Positions 6,669 to 15,227 of a stretch of DNA of 31,566 bases are shown here, in pieces. The notes beneath the pieces are model-generated. The model worked only from the letters and a program-made list of their open reading frames with translations, was not told where the DNA came from and did no database searches. Origin of the DNA: JAOUFP01 sp947085825 (GTDB lineage Bacteria; Nitrospirota; Thermodesulfovibrionia; Thermodesulfovibrionales; UBA6898); contig CAMTXX010000098.1 of the NCBI GenBank assembly GCA_947085825.1, positions 1 through 31,566 on the forward strand, given 5' to 3'. Within the stretch, counting starts at the first letter, position 1. Each line of letters starts with the position of its first letter. Both the position numbers and the translations under genes were made by a program.

Positions 6669-7076
6669 ATGGATATTATTTCTCTGCCTGTAGAGTATGA
6701 TCATAGCAAGATCGATGGAAAGTTCAGGCTGGTGACGATTGCCGCTCAGAGGGCAAAGGAGCTTTCTCTGGGTGTAAAACCAAAGATATCAACAAAATCA
6801 AAAAAGGTAACAACAATAGCTATAGAAGAAGCCATTGAGAACAAGCTGGAATTTGTTACCGGAGAAGAAGCGTTAATTGCCAGGGAAAAGGCGGGTAAAT
6901 TTGATTACAGAAAGCAGCTGGAGGAAAGCAGGAAAATAGCAGCAGAGGAAGACCTCAGTGAACTCGAAAAAGATCTGAAGGTATATCTGCACGAAAAAGG
7001 GTCATACGACAAAAAGGCCTTTGAAGAACTTTTCGCTGAAAAAAAGCCGGAAGATGCCGGGGAAGCTGAAGAATAA
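6669..7076 (+). CDS. rpoZ: RNA polymerase omega subunit, extended
   Basis: Residues 1-65 match the omega fold: SKIDGKFRLVTIAAQRAKEL near the start, a basic STKSKKVTTIAIEEAI stretch, and an NKLEFV segment. Omega helps assemble and stabilise beta-prime in RNA polymerase. At 135 residues it is longer than the usual 70-90. The extra C-terminal half is acidic and helical (KQLEESRKIAAEEDLSELE), and its role is unknown. The gmk-rpoZ-coaBC order is widely conserved. GGAGG (6659-6663) precedes the ATG. Confidence 0.92.
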   Translation: MDIISLPVEYDHSKIDGKFRLVTIAAQRAKELSLGVKPKISTKSKKVTTIAIEEAIENKLEFVTGEEALIAREKAGKFDYRKQLEESRKIAAEEDLSELEKDLKVYLHEKGSYDKKAFEELFAEKKPEDAGEAEE

Positions 7077-8238
7077 ATCAGTACTCCTTGGAGTTACCGG
7101 AGGAGTTGCTGCCTATAAAGCTGTCGAGCTTGCCAGAAGATTAAAGGACGAAGGGGCCTCGGTTACAGTAATCATGACCGGGGCTGCCGGACATTTTATA
7201 ACACCTCTTTCTCTGGAAGTTGCCTCCCATAACAGGGTATATACCTCTCTTTTTGATGGACCCATGGCGCATATTGATCTGCCGGCAAAGGCAGATGTTA
7301 TGGTAATCGCACCTGCCACGGCAAACAGCATCGCCAAATTTGCCCATGGCATAGCCGATGACCTTTTGAGCACATGTTTTCTTTCATATCAGGGAAACAT
7401 AGTCCTCGCGCCGTCAATGAACTGGAAAATGTACGAAAATCAAGTCTTGCAGGAGAATCTCCATAAGTTGAAGTCCCTTGGCGTCATACAGATTGGACCT
7501 GAAAAAGGCAGCCTTGCCTGCGGAGAAGAAGGTCTGGGCAGGCTGGCTGAAATTCAGGATATAATAGATGTTCTCAAGGCAGCGGTTACTGCTAAAGACC
7601 TCAGCGGTGAAAAAATAGTAGTAACTGCCGGACCAACAAGGGAATATATAGACCCGGTAAGATTTATCTCAAACAGGTCCTCAGGTAAAATGGGATATGC
7701 GCTTGCAAGGGCTGCAAGAGACAGGGGAGCTGAGGTTATCCTTATCAGCGGTCCTTCTTCACTGCAGCGGCCCACCGGCATGAGGTTCATTCAGGTCGAA
7801 ACATCAGAGGAAATGCTTGCGGCTGTCACAAAAGAGACAGGAGATGATGCGACAGCACTCATAATGTCTGCGGCTGTAGCTGATTTTAAGCCACTTGAGA
7901 AATCGTCAATCAAGATAGAAAAAAGTGAAAATATGATGTTAACATTGCGTAAGGCTGACGATATAATTTCACAGATAACCTGCAAAGACAAACGGCCCTT
8001 TGTTATCGGATTTGCTGCTGAAACAGGGAGCAATATTGACCGGGCCGAAAAAAAAATGCAGATGAAGAATATGGATATGATTGTATTTAATGATGTCTCT
8101 GAGTCCGGGGCAGGATTTGAAGTGGATACGAACAGGGTTGTGATTATAGACAGAAAGGGCAGGATAGTTACGGAGCTTCTAAGCAAGGATTCTATTGCGG
8201 ATATTGTGTTAGACCGGTTTATCGAAAACAAATCTTGA
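7054..8238 (+). CDS. coaBC: Bifunctional phosphopantothenoylcysteine synthetase/decarboxylase
   Basis: Two steps of coenzyme A synthesis are fused. The N-terminal CoaC half has the flavin-binding LLGVTGGVAAYKA start, the catalytic His in MAHIDLP, the PSMNWKM substrate loop and the catalytic Cys in LACGEEGLGRL. The C-terminal CoaB half has TAGPTREYIDPVRFISN, a NRSSGKMG phosphate loop and SAAVADFKP, with the CTP-binding lysine expected in that region. Length from ATG 7054 is 394 residues, normal for the family. A TTG at 7021 would add 11 non-conserved residues. The ATG start overlaps rpoZ by 23 bases. Confidence 0.95.
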   Translation: MPGKLKNKSVLLGVTGGVAAYKAVELARRLKDEGASVTVIMTGAAGHFITPLSLEVASHNRVYTSLFDGPMAHIDLPAKADVMVIAPATANSIAKFAHGIADDLLSTCFLSYQGNIVLAPSMNWKMYENQVLQENLHKLKSLGVIQIGPEKGSLACGEEGLGRLAEIQDIIDVLKAAVTAKDLSGEKIVVTAGPTREYIDPVRFISNRSSGKMGYALARAARDRGAEVILISGPSSLQRPTGMRFIQVETSEEMLAAVTKETGDDATALIMSAAVADFKPLEKSSIKIEKSENMMLTLRKADDIISQITCKDKRPFVIGFAAETGSNIDRAEKKMQMKNMDMIVFNDVSESGAGFEVDTNRVVIIDRKGRIVTELLSKDSIADIVLDRFIENKS

Positions 8239-8275
8239 CTTTATCTGTGATTTTAGAGGAAAATTTGAGCAGGCC

Positions 8276-9466
8276 ATGTCAATAAAAGAAATCGAAAAAC
8301 TCAGGGAAAAGGTGGATAAAGACCCCAATTCCAAACTATTTGTGCCGCTCGCAGAGGAGTACAAAAAGGAGGGAATGACAGAAGAAGCCATAGCAGTCCT
8401 TCAGAAAGGACTGCAAAAGCAACCCGGGTATATGAGCGCCAGAGTATCCCTGGGTAAAATCTATCTTGAAAAGGGGAATATGGATGAAGCCCGCGTAGAG
8501 TTTGAAAGTGTGATAAAGACTATCCCTGACAATCTTTACGCCCACAAAAAGTTGGCTGAGATATACAGAGACACCGGCGAAAGAGACCTTGCGATAAAGG
8601 CCTTCAGAACGGTCATAAAACTTAATCCGATGGATGAGGAGATATTGAGCAATCTGCGGGATATTGAAGGGGCCTCCACTGAGCATCCCGCTGAGATAAT
8701 ATTAGAGACAGGCGTTTCACCTGAAAAAGAAAATGCGGCGGCTGAAGAAATTCCTTTTGAGGCGATGAGGTTAGAGCATACTTCTCATGAAGATGACCAG
8801 GGTGGGCCTGCACACTCAGCGGAAGAACTTGATTCTTTCAAAGAAGCGCTTTTTGGATTTAAAGCGGAAAAAGAGGAAGGAAAACCGGAAGAGCTGCCAA
8901 TTGCTGAAGAAAGTATTGCAGAGGCTGAGGAAGATATTGAAGAAGTAAAAGAGACACAGGAAGAGGCCGCTGAAGAATGGTCTTTTGATGAAGCCGGAAG
9001 CGCTCCGGCAGCCGGGATTGCTGAAGAAGATATTGCGGAAGCAGAAGATATATCTGAAGAGGCTGAGGAAAAATTATCCTTTGGTGATATAGCTGATGTT
9101 TTGAAAACTGAAGGCTTCGAAGCAGTTGAAGAGGCGGAAACAATAAGCGAAAACAACTATGCTTCAGAGAAAATGTTTAGTGCAGAGTTGCCTTCTGAAA
9201 CTGCTTGTAGAAGTCTAACGGATAACAGCGCGCTTTTGCAGACTGCCGACAGGTTTATATCGGAAGAAAATTACAGCAAGGCTTTAGATGTATATCGTCA
9301 GATGCTTGCCACGACTCCTGAGGATAAACATACCCTTCAGCGGCTTGAAGAATTGAAGTCTCTGTTAAAACTTTTGGGCAGAGATAAAGAGGTTCTTATA
9401 TCAAAATTAGAGGCGTTTCTGAGCGCTATCAAAAAGAGGGGCGATGAATTTTTTAGAAGTTCTTAA
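8276..9466 (+). CDS. Tetratricopeptide-repeat protein with long acidic middle
   Basis: This 396-residue protein has no signal peptide. Residues 1-130 contain three to four TPR units (KLFVPLAEEYKKEGMTEEA, then ARVSLGKIYLEKGNMDEA, then AHKKLAEIYRDTGERDLA). Residues 140-310 are very rich in Glu and Ala and likely disordered. One more TPR unit lies near 325-360 (ADRFISEENYSKALDVY). TPRs bind partner proteins. The gene overlaps the following roadblock gene by 23 bases, so the two products probably work together, perhaps with the MglA system nearby. No enzyme motif is present. Confidence 0.82.
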   Translation: MSIKEIEKLREKVDKDPNSKLFVPLAEEYKKEGMTEEAIAVLQKGLQKQPGYMSARVSLGKIYLEKGNMDEARVEFESVIKTIPDNLYAHKKLAEIYRDTGERDLAIKAFRTVIKLNPMDEEILSNLRDIEGASTEHPAEIILETGVSPEKENAAAEEIPFEAMRLEHTSHEDDQGGPAHSAEELDSFKEALFGFKAEKEEGKPEELPIAEESIAEAEEDIEEVKETQEEAAEEWSFDEAGSAPAAGIAEEDIAEAEDISEEAEEKLSFGDIADVLKTEGFEAVEEAETISENNYASEKMFSAELPSETACRSLTDNSALLQTADRFISEENYSKALDVYRQMLATTPEDKHTLQRLEELKSLLKLLGRDKEVLISKLEAFLSAIKKRGDEFFRSS

Positions 9467-9800
9467 GGAGACTGTTGATAAGGTGGACGGTGCGGTTGCC
9501 GCCATGATTATTGCATCTGACGGAATACCTGTTCAGGAGTATGCAGCCGAAAAGCTTATAGATATTACAGGGCTTGGGGCAGAGGCTTCGGCCATGATAC
9601 GGGATATTGGTTTTGCAGCGGAAAATCTCGGACTTGGGGAAGCAAGAGAGTTTTCTATTATATCGGACTTGTGCGGCATTATTATGCGAAAAATAAACGA
9701 TGACTACTATATTGCGCTCATCATAAAACCTGAAGGTAATTACGGAAAAGGCCGCTTTGTTCTCAAGACTACAGTCCCAAAAATCGAAAGTGAATTCTAA
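9444..9800 (+). CDS. Second roadblock/LC7-domain protein
   Basis: This 118-residue single-domain roadblock protein has a VDGAVAAMIIASDGIPVQE start, an ITGLGAEASAMIRDIGFAAENL helix and a C-terminal YYIALIIKPEGNYGKGRF strand. It is more like stand-alone roadblock proteins of gliding and polarity systems than like the MglB at 4089-4583. It lacks that protein's acidic tail. It overlaps the TPR gene by 23 bases. A role in GTPase regulation is likely from the fold but unproven. Confidence 0.87.
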   Translation: MNFLEVLKETVDKVDGAVAAMIIASDGIPVQEYAAEKLIDITGLGAEASAMIRDIGFAAENLGLGEAREFSIISDLCGIIMRKINDDYYIALIIKPEGNYGKGRFVLKTTVPKIESEF

Positions 9801-9847
9801 TCTGTTTTCTTCATTCAGAAAATTATGAAACCGACGAGGCAGAGGAC

Positions 9848-10276
9848 ATGAAGATACTCGTGATACACGGCCCTAATTTAAATCTGCTCGGAAGCAGAGA
9901 GCCGGGCATTTATGGCAATATGACTCTTGCCGATGTGAACAAACAGATACATGACCTCTCTCAGGCGCTTGAAATGGATGCAGAGGTTTTTCAGTCAAAC
10001 AGCGAAGGCGCGATCGTCGATGCCATACAGGCAAAGGAATATGATGTCCTTATCATAAATCCTGCTGCGTATACGCATACCAGTGTAGCCATCAGAGATG
10101 CAATTTCAGCTGTTGGAAAACCTGCCATTGAGGTTCACATTTCCAATATTTATAAACGTGAGGAATTCAGGAAAGAATCCTTCATATCAGGGGTTGCCAC
10201 AGGACAGATAAGCGGTTTTGGGACAGAAGGATATCTTCTTGCTGTCAGGGCCGCAAAAAAAATCATCCCGCAATGA
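9848..10276 (+). CDS. aroQ: Type II 3-dehydroquinate dehydratase
   Basis: This enzyme catalyses the third shikimate-pathway step, 3-dehydroquinate to 3-dehydroshikimate. At 142 residues it is the normal type II size. The N-terminal GPNLNLLGSREPGIYG contains the catalytic Tyr22 and flexible-lid Arg. The INPAAYTHTS and EVHISN motifs carry the catalytic His97, and Arg108 lies in the REEFRKES lid. GAGG precedes the ATG. The stop overlaps the next start by 4 bases (ATGA at 10273-10276). The order aroQ-pepP-efp-accB-accC is conserved in many bacteria. Confidence 0.96.
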   Translation: MKILVIHGPNLNLLGSREPGIYGNMTLADVNKQIHDLSQALEMDAEVFQSNSEGAIVDAIQAKEYDVLIINPAAYTHTSVAIRDAISAVGKPAIEVHISNIYKREEFRKESFISGVATGQISGFGTEGYLLAVRAAKKIIPQ

Positions 10277-11334
10277 AGCGTATAAAGGCCATAGCCGATT
10301 CCCTGGAATTAAAGGGGATCGATGGAATCCTCATATCTCAAATTACCAATGTAAGGTATATAACCGGATTCAGCGGATCCTCAGGCTGCGTTCTTATTAC
10401 GAAGAAAAATAATATTTTTTGTACTGATCCCAGATATGCAGAGCAGGCGAAACAGGAAATTAAAGGCTTCGACGTCATTATTGAGAAGGAGGAATACCCG
10501 AAAACAGCCATTGAAAGCGCGAAATTATTGGGGCTCAAGACCCTGGGGTTTGAGTCCTCGGCTTCATATCATTTTTACCGGTCGCTGTTGCGAAAAGGGA
10601 TAAAGATAAGAGCGGTCAGCAATTTTATTGAAGACCTGCGTAAAATAAAAGATGCTGATGAGATAGCCTTGCTCAGGAAGGCTGTTAAAAGGGCAGAAAA
10701 TGCTTTTCTTAAGACAAAGAAATCCATAAGGCCGGGGTTTACTGAAAAGCAGATAGCATTACAGTTGGAGGAAAACCTGAAAAAAGAGGGGTGTGCTTCC
10801 ATCCCATTTGATATAATAGTGGCGTCCGGGCAGAATTCGGCGTTGCCTCATGCAAAACCGACTGGGAAAAAAATAAAACCAGGAGACCTTGTTGTAGTTG
10901 ATTGGGGAGGTGAAGCCGGAGGATATTTCTCTGATATGACAAGGTCTTTCCTGATAAAGGGAAGGGATATTTCCAGGAAAAAAGAGATATATGAAACAGT
11001 ATTGCAGGCTAATACTCAGGCTATTCATTCAATTGCAGCCGGTCTGAGCAGCAGAGTAGTTGACAAGGCTGCGAGAGATAGTATAAAAAAAGCCGGATAT
11101 GCTGATTTTTTCGGGCATGGGACAGGGCATGGAGTTGGGCTCGACGTGCATGAACTGCCGCGTATCTCCAGGCTGGGAAGAGAATCTGTTAAACCGGGAA
11201 TGGTATTTACCATAGAACCCGGTGTGTATATCCCTGGAATCGGCGGGGTGAGAATAGAGGATATGGTCCTTGTTGAAAAGAGCGGCTGCAGGGTTTTGAC
11301 TGCGCTCCCCAAAGGACTTGAGATACTATATTAG
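10273..11334 (+). CDS. pepP: Xaa-Pro aminopeptidase (M24 family)
   Basis: This 353-residue cytoplasmic metallopeptidase removes N-terminal residues preceding proline. An N-terminal creatinase-like domain (RYITGFSGSSGCVLI) is followed by the pita-bread catalytic domain. Metal ligands are visible: Asp in VVVDWGGEAGGYFSDMTR (two Asp), His in GHGTGHGVGLDVHE, Glu in FTIEPGVYIPG and Glu in GGVRIED. Either pepP or pepQ could be used as a symbol, and the exact dipeptide preference is not readable. It is translationally coupled to aroQ by an ATGA overlap. Confidence 0.93.
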   Translation: MKRIKAIADSLELKGIDGILISQITNVRYITGFSGSSGCVLITKKNNIFCTDPRYAEQAKQEIKGFDVIIEKEEYPKTAIESAKLLGLKTLGFESSASYHFYRSLLRKGIKIRAVSNFIEDLRKIKDADEIALLRKAVKRAENAFLKTKKSIRPGFTEKQIALQLEENLKKEGCASIPFDIIVASGQNSALPHAKPTGKKIKPGDLVVVDWGGEAGGYFSDMTRSFLIKGRDISRKKEIYETVLQANTQAIHSIAAGLSSRVVDKAARDSIKKAGYADFFGHGTGHGVGLDVHELPRISRLGRESVKPGMVFTIEPGVYIPGIGGVRIEDMVLVEKSGCRVLTALPKGLEILY

Positions 11335-11339
11335 TTTTC

Positions 11340-11345
11340 AGGAGG
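11340..11345 (+). promoter_or_regulatory. Strong ribosome binding site supporting a TTG start of efp
   Basis: AGGAGG lies 9 bases before TTG 11355. It decides the start of efp, whose family-conserved N-terminus begins there and has no ATG. Confidence 0.75.
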
Positions 11346-11354
11346 AAAAGATAA

Positions 11355-11915
11355 TTGATTTCAACAAGTGATTTCAGAAAGGGTTTAAAAATAGAGTTCA
11401 GAAGTGATCCCTATGAAATAGTGGATTTTCAGCATGTCAAAATGGGCAGGGGCGGCGCGACTGTCAAGACAAAGATGAAAAACCTTAAGACAGGCGGTGT
11501 TGTTGAGGAAACCATACGATCCGGTGAAAAGTTTCCGCCCCCCGAGCTTGAGGAAAAGAAGATGCAGTTCCTTTATATGCAGGACGGACAGTATCATTTT
11601 ATGGATCAGGAGACCTTTGAGCAATTCCAGCTTACCTCCGATCAATTGGGTGATAAGAAACTGTTTCTGAAAGAGAATATTGAGGTAAAGATATTGAATT
11701 ATAAGGGTGCGCCGCTAAACATTGAACTTCCCACGTTTATCGAAGTTGTTGTTGCCCGGACAGATCCTGGATATAAGGGTGATACCGCCTCCGGCGGCGG
11801 AAAACCCGCAAAGCTTGAGACAGGCGCAGTTGTCAGGGTTCCTTTTCACATAAATGAAGGAGATACCATAAAAGTGGACACGAGGACGTCTGAATACATA
11901 GAAAGGGTAAAATAA
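11355..11915 (+). CDS. efp: Elongation factor P with arginine at the modified tip
   Basis: This 186-residue, three-domain protein relieves ribosome stalling at polyproline stretches. The tip loop reads HVKMGRGGA, which places Arg at position 32, where E. coli-type EF-P has the lysine modified by EpmA. Arg32 EF-Ps of Pseudomonas and Neisseria are rhamnosylated by EarP, but some Arg-type proteins may act differently. No earP or rhamnose gene is next to it. The C-terminal domain shows the usual TASGGGKPAKLETG and VRVPFHINEGD motifs. It starts at TTG with a strong AGGAGG and overlaps accB by 1 base. Confidence 0.95.
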   Translation: MISTSDFRKGLKIEFRSDPYEIVDFQHVKMGRGGATVKTKMKNLKTGGVVEETIRSGEKFPPPELEEKKMQFLYMQDGQYHFMDQETFEQFQLTSDQLGDKKLFLKENIEVKILNYKGAPLNIELPTFIEVVVARTDPGYKGDTASGGGKPAKLETGAVVRVPFHINEGDTIKVDTRTSEYIERVK

Positions 11916-12352
11916 TGGAACTTGAGGATTTAAAGGAACTGATTGAGCTTCTCAAGGAAACTGATATTACTGAAATTCAGGTTGAAAAAGAAGGAACAAA
12001 GGTAAAGATTAAAAGGGAAAAGTTTTTTCAGTCTCTGGAGATAGCCAGGCCGAAAATATCGTCTGTCCAGGAATCTGATATCAAAAAAGAAATTGAGGAT
12101 GAAACACAGAGGCTGATTACTGTTACATCACCGATTGTTGGAACCTTCTACCGGTCTCCTTCTCCGGAGGCGCCTAATTTTATTGAGGCAGGTTTGCGTG
12201 TCAAAAAGGGACAGGTGCTTTGTATTGTCGAGGCGATGAAACTCATGAATGAAATAGAGAGCGAAGTTGACGGCATTCTGGTGAAGGTCCTTGTTGAAAA
12301 CGGACAACCTGTAGAATACGGCGAACCGCTTTTCCTGATCGAACCTTTATGA
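11915..12352 (+). CDS. accB: Biotin carboxyl carrier protein of acetyl-CoA carboxylase
   Basis: This 145-residue protein carries biotin between the carboxylase and transferase sites of acetyl-CoA carboxylase, the first step of fatty-acid synthesis. The biotinylation motif EAMKLMNEIE places biotin on Lys109. The N-terminal helix (LEDLKELIELLKETDITEIQ) and VEKEGTKVKIKR strand are typical AccB, not a generic biotinyl domain. The start overlaps the efp stop by 1 base, and the end overlaps accC by 4 bases (ATGA). The transferase genes accA and accD are not in this window. Confidence 0.96.
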   Translation: MELEDLKELIELLKETDITEIQVEKEGTKVKIKREKFFQSLEIARPKISSVQESDIKKEIEDETQRLITVTSPIVGTFYRSPSPEAPNFIEAGLRVKKGQVLCIVEAMKLMNEIESEVDGILVKVLVENGQPVEYGEPLFLIEPL

Positions 12353-13719
12353 AATTGTTCAAAAAAATATTAATAGCCAACAGAGGGGAAATTGCTGTCA
12401 GGATAATACGGGCCTGCAAGGAACTTGACATAAAGACCGTAGCAATTTACTCTGACGTTGATAAGGAGTCTTTGCATACAAAATTAGCGGATGAGTCTGT
12501 TTGTGTCGGGCCGGCAAATTCAGCACAAAGCTATAATCACATCCCGAGTATTTTAACCGCAGCAGAGATAACCGACTCTGAGGCCATACATCCGGGTTAT
12601 GGATTTTTATCCGAGAACCCGCAATTTGCCGAGGCATGTCTTTCCTCAGGGATCGTGTTCATCGGTCCTTCAGCAGACTCCATAAGGCTCGGCGGGGACA
12701 AGGCGAAGGCAAGACAGACGATGAAGCGCAGGGGGGTTCCTGTTGTTCCGGGAAGTGACGGCCCTGTTATTACTGAAGACGCTGCATTGAAGATCGCCAG
12801 GAAAATTGGATTTCCGGTCATCATAAAGGCTTCCGCAGGCGGCGGCGGCCGGGGAATGCGTATTGTGAAAGATGAGCCGGAATTTGAAAAGATGTATTAT
12901 ATGGCACAGCGGGAGGCTTTGACAGCCTTCGGCAACGGCGAGCTCTATATAGAAAAATATATAACAGAGATGAGGCATATAGAGATACAGATTCTCGGCG
13001 ACGCCAAGGGAAATATCATCCACCTTGGAGAGAGGGACTGTTCCATCCAGAGAAGGCATCAGAAGCTGATAGAAGAATCCCCGTCGCTTATCGCGACAGT
13101 GAAATTCAGAAAAAAGATAGGGGATTATGCGATAAAGGCCGCACGGGCGCTGAAATACAGAAATGCCGGCACAGTGGAATTTATCGTTGACCCTGATAAC
13201 AATATTTTTTTTATGGAGATGAATACGCGTCTTCAGGTGGAACATCCTGTCACCGAATATGTAAGCGGAATAGATATTGTAAAAGAACAGATAAAAATAG
13301 CGGCCGGCCTGCCTCTGGAATGGAAACAGCCGCAGATCAGGCTTTCCGGTCACTCTATCGAGTGCAGGATCAATGCCGAAGACCCTGAGAGGTTCATCCC
13401 CTGCCCTGGAAAGATCACGTTTCTCGCGCTGCCGGGAGGGCCCGGGGTGAGGGTCGATACAGCAGCCTATAACGGCTGTGTAATCCCTTCGCATTATGAT
13501 TCGCTGATCGCAAAACTCATTGTCTATGGAAGAGACAGGGCTGAGGCGATTGCCAGGATGAAGAGGGCGCTCGATGAATTCGTCGTCGAGGGGATAAAGA
13601 CGACGATACCGTTTCATAAAAAAGTGTTCAATATGCCTGCATTCATAAAAGGCGATTTTAATACGGGTTTTGTGGAGAAGATGACCGCACCTCAGAACAC
13701 AGGCAAAGAATCTGCCTGA
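12349..13719 (+). CDS. accC: Biotin carboxylase subunit of acetyl-CoA carboxylase
   Basis: This 456-residue enzyme carboxylates biotin on AccB using ATP and bicarbonate. It starts with KKILIANRGEIAVRIIRAC. The ATP-grasp glycine-rich loop ASAGGGGRGMR follows, then the active-site Glu/Arg region EMNTRLQVEHPVTE and the C-terminal HSIECRINAEDP. Length and motifs are those of acetyl-CoA carboxylase rather than pyruvate carboxylase. The last 15 residues (TAPQNTGKESA) are a variable tail. Confidence 0.97.
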   Translation: MKLFKKILIANRGEIAVRIIRACKELDIKTVAIYSDVDKESLHTKLADESVCVGPANSAQSYNHIPSILTAAEITDSEAIHPGYGFLSENPQFAEACLSSGIVFIGPSADSIRLGGDKAKARQTMKRRGVPVVPGSDGPVITEDAALKIARKIGFPVIIKASAGGGGRGMRIVKDEPEFEKMYYMAQREALTAFGNGELYIEKYITEMRHIEIQILGDAKGNIIHLGERDCSIQRRHQKLIEESPSLIATVKFRKKIGDYAIKAARALKYRNAGTVEFIVDPDNNIFFMEMNTRLQVEHPVTEYVSGIDIVKEQIKIAAGLPLEWKQPQIRLSGHSIECRINAEDPERFIPCPGKITFLALPGGPGVRVDTAAYNGCVIPSHYDSLIAKLIVYGRDRAEAIARMKRALDEFVVEGIKTTIPFHKKVFNMPAFIKGDFNTGFVEKMTAPQNTGKESA

Positions 13720-13748
13720 CTTATATTGGAGTAATCTGAAACTGCTTT

Positions 13749-14363
13749 ATGTATCTTAAAGGTATCTGCTTTATTACGGACAGGAAATATACTGACCTGC
13801 CTTTGTATGATATGATCACTGCTGTTCTTTCTGCCGGTGTGAGATGTATCCAGTACAGGGAAAAAGACCTTTCGAGACGGGAGATATACGAACATGCCGC
13901 CATCCTCAGGAAATTAACAACGCTTTTCAATGCAACGTTTATCATCAATGACCACGCAGATATTGCCCTTGCGGTTGATGCAGACGGTGTACATCTTGGA
14001 CAGGACGACCTGCCTCTCAAAGAAGCAAGGAAAATTATGGGCAGCAAGATAGTCGGCATATCAACTCATAGCCTTGCGCAGGCAAGGGAAGCAGAACACG
14101 AAGGGGCTGATTATATCGGATTCGGTCCTGTTTTCCATACAACTACAAAAGACGCCGGCGCGCCGAAAGGGTTTGACAATATCAGGATTATTAAAGAAAA
14201 TGTCGGTATTCCTGTTATGGCCATAGGAGGGATAAGTCTCGATAACATCGCCTCAGTGATCAATGCAGTGGCCGACGCTGTGGCCGTGGCTACAGCGATC
14301 TGCAAAGGAGACATAGCCGTAAATGCAGAGAAGTTTGTCAGTTTTTTTGAGCAAAGCTCTTGA
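13749..14363 (+). CDS. thiE: Thiamine-phosphate synthase
   Basis: This 204-residue TIM-barrel enzyme joins hydroxymethylpyrimidine diphosphate and the thiazole phosphate to give thiamine phosphate. The family motifs are present: IQYREKDLS, FIINDHADIALAVDADGVHLGQDD, a GISTHS segment, YIGFGPVFHTTTK and AIGGIS. No other thiamine gene is nearby. The ATG lies 29 bases after accC, without a strong ribosome binding site. The stop overlaps the next gene by one base if ATG 14363 is the next start. Confidence 0.94.
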   Translation: MYLKGICFITDRKYTDLPLYDMITAVLSAGVRCIQYREKDLSRREIYEHAAILRKLTTLFNATFIINDHADIALAVDADGVHLGQDDLPLKEARKIMGSKIVGISTHSLAQAREAEHEGADYIGFGPVFHTTTKDAGAPKGFDNIRIIKENVGIPVMAIGGISLDNIASVINAVADAVAVATAICKGDIAVNAEKFVSFFEQSS

Positions 14364-15172
14364 TGTGTGAGTTTTGTACAAAGCATGGTGATGGGCAGGT
14401 CTGGTATAAAAATGCTGCCAATTATTCAAACGATCTGCTTTCCGATCTGAGAAGAAGGGCATTTATCGCGAACTTCCTTGAAGCGACTTTCGAAAGCGGG
14501 TTTGATACCCTCGGACGTCTTGAAGCTATTTTCAGAAAAAAAGGCCGTTTGCCTGGCGCTATCAAAGCTGAGATGGAAGAGCGCGCGAAAAGAGAACATT
14601 TCGGTCAGGTGCTGCCTATCGAAGAGATAAGTGCGCTTGTCCTTAAGTCAGATACCGTCGTCAGGATGCCCTGCGCGTGCCGTTGGACGGCGAATAAACA
14701 AGAGGTCAGGTGCTGTTACGGGATCAGCTTCGGAGTTGAACCCTGGTATAAGGGCATTGATATGGGGTATTTTGGCAAGACTTCGGATGAGGGGCTTGAA
14801 TCTCTGAAACGCGAAGAAGCAATAGCACAGATGGAGCAGATGGAAGACCTTGGTGCGATACATACTATATGGACTATGGTGACCCCCTTTATCGGAGCTA
14901 TCTGTAACTGTACACTTCAGGACTGTCTTGCAATGAGGACCCTTTCATCCATCCATGTTGAGACTATGGCAAGGGCTGAATATGCGGCAACAGTGCAAGA
15001 GGGGCTTTGCACAGGGTGCGGCGTCTGTGAGGGAGCTTGCCAGTTTGACGCTATCGGGAGCAGGCAGAAAAGCGGCCGGATTACCGCACAAATCAATACC
15101 CTGAAATGTTTTGGGTGCGGCCTATGCAGGAAAGCCTGCGAGGCAGTGGCCATTTCGCTCATACGGAGATGA
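14363..15172 (+). CDS. Cysteine-rich protein with two C-terminal 4Fe-4S clusters
   Basis: This protein of about 269 residues has a ferredoxin module at its C-terminus: CTGCGVCEGAC and CFGCGLCRKAC, enough ligands for two 4Fe-4S clusters. The N-terminal 200 residues are not a known enzyme to me. They hold further cysteine groups that could bind metal: MCEFC at the start, a PCACR motif, RCC and ICNCTLQDC. I see no signal peptide or membrane span. A TTG one codon upstream is an alternative start. It follows thiE closely, but a thiamine role is not supported by sequence. An electron-transfer or cluster-sensing role is inference. Confidence 0.8.
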   Translation: MCEFCTKHGDGQVWYKNAANYSNDLLSDLRRRAFIANFLEATFESGFDTLGRLEAIFRKKGRLPGAIKAEMEERAKREHFGQVLPIEEISALVLKSDTVVRMPCACRWTANKQEVRCCYGISFGVEPWYKGIDMGYFGKTSDEGLESLKREEAIAQMEQMEDLGAIHTIWTMVTPFIGAICNCTLQDCLAMRTLSSIHVETMARAEYAATVQEGLCTGCGVCEGACQFDAIGSRQKSGRITAQINTLKCFGCGLCRKACEAVAISLIRR

Positions 15173-15227
15173 GGGGATGATAATTCTGCTGCTTAAACTG
15201 CAAGCGGTCTTTTTGATATAATAATAC

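Noticed and set aside
7791..8231. 146-codon minus frame
   Set aside because: It is antisense to the CoaB half of coaBC and has no independent support.
8785..9156. Serine-rich minus frame
   Set aside because: It is the mirror of the Glu/Ala-rich region of the TPR protein.
12670..13617. 315-codon minus frame antisense to accC
   Set aside because: The plus strand is unmistakable biotin carboxylase with all motifs. The antisense frame has no domain and arises from codon bias.
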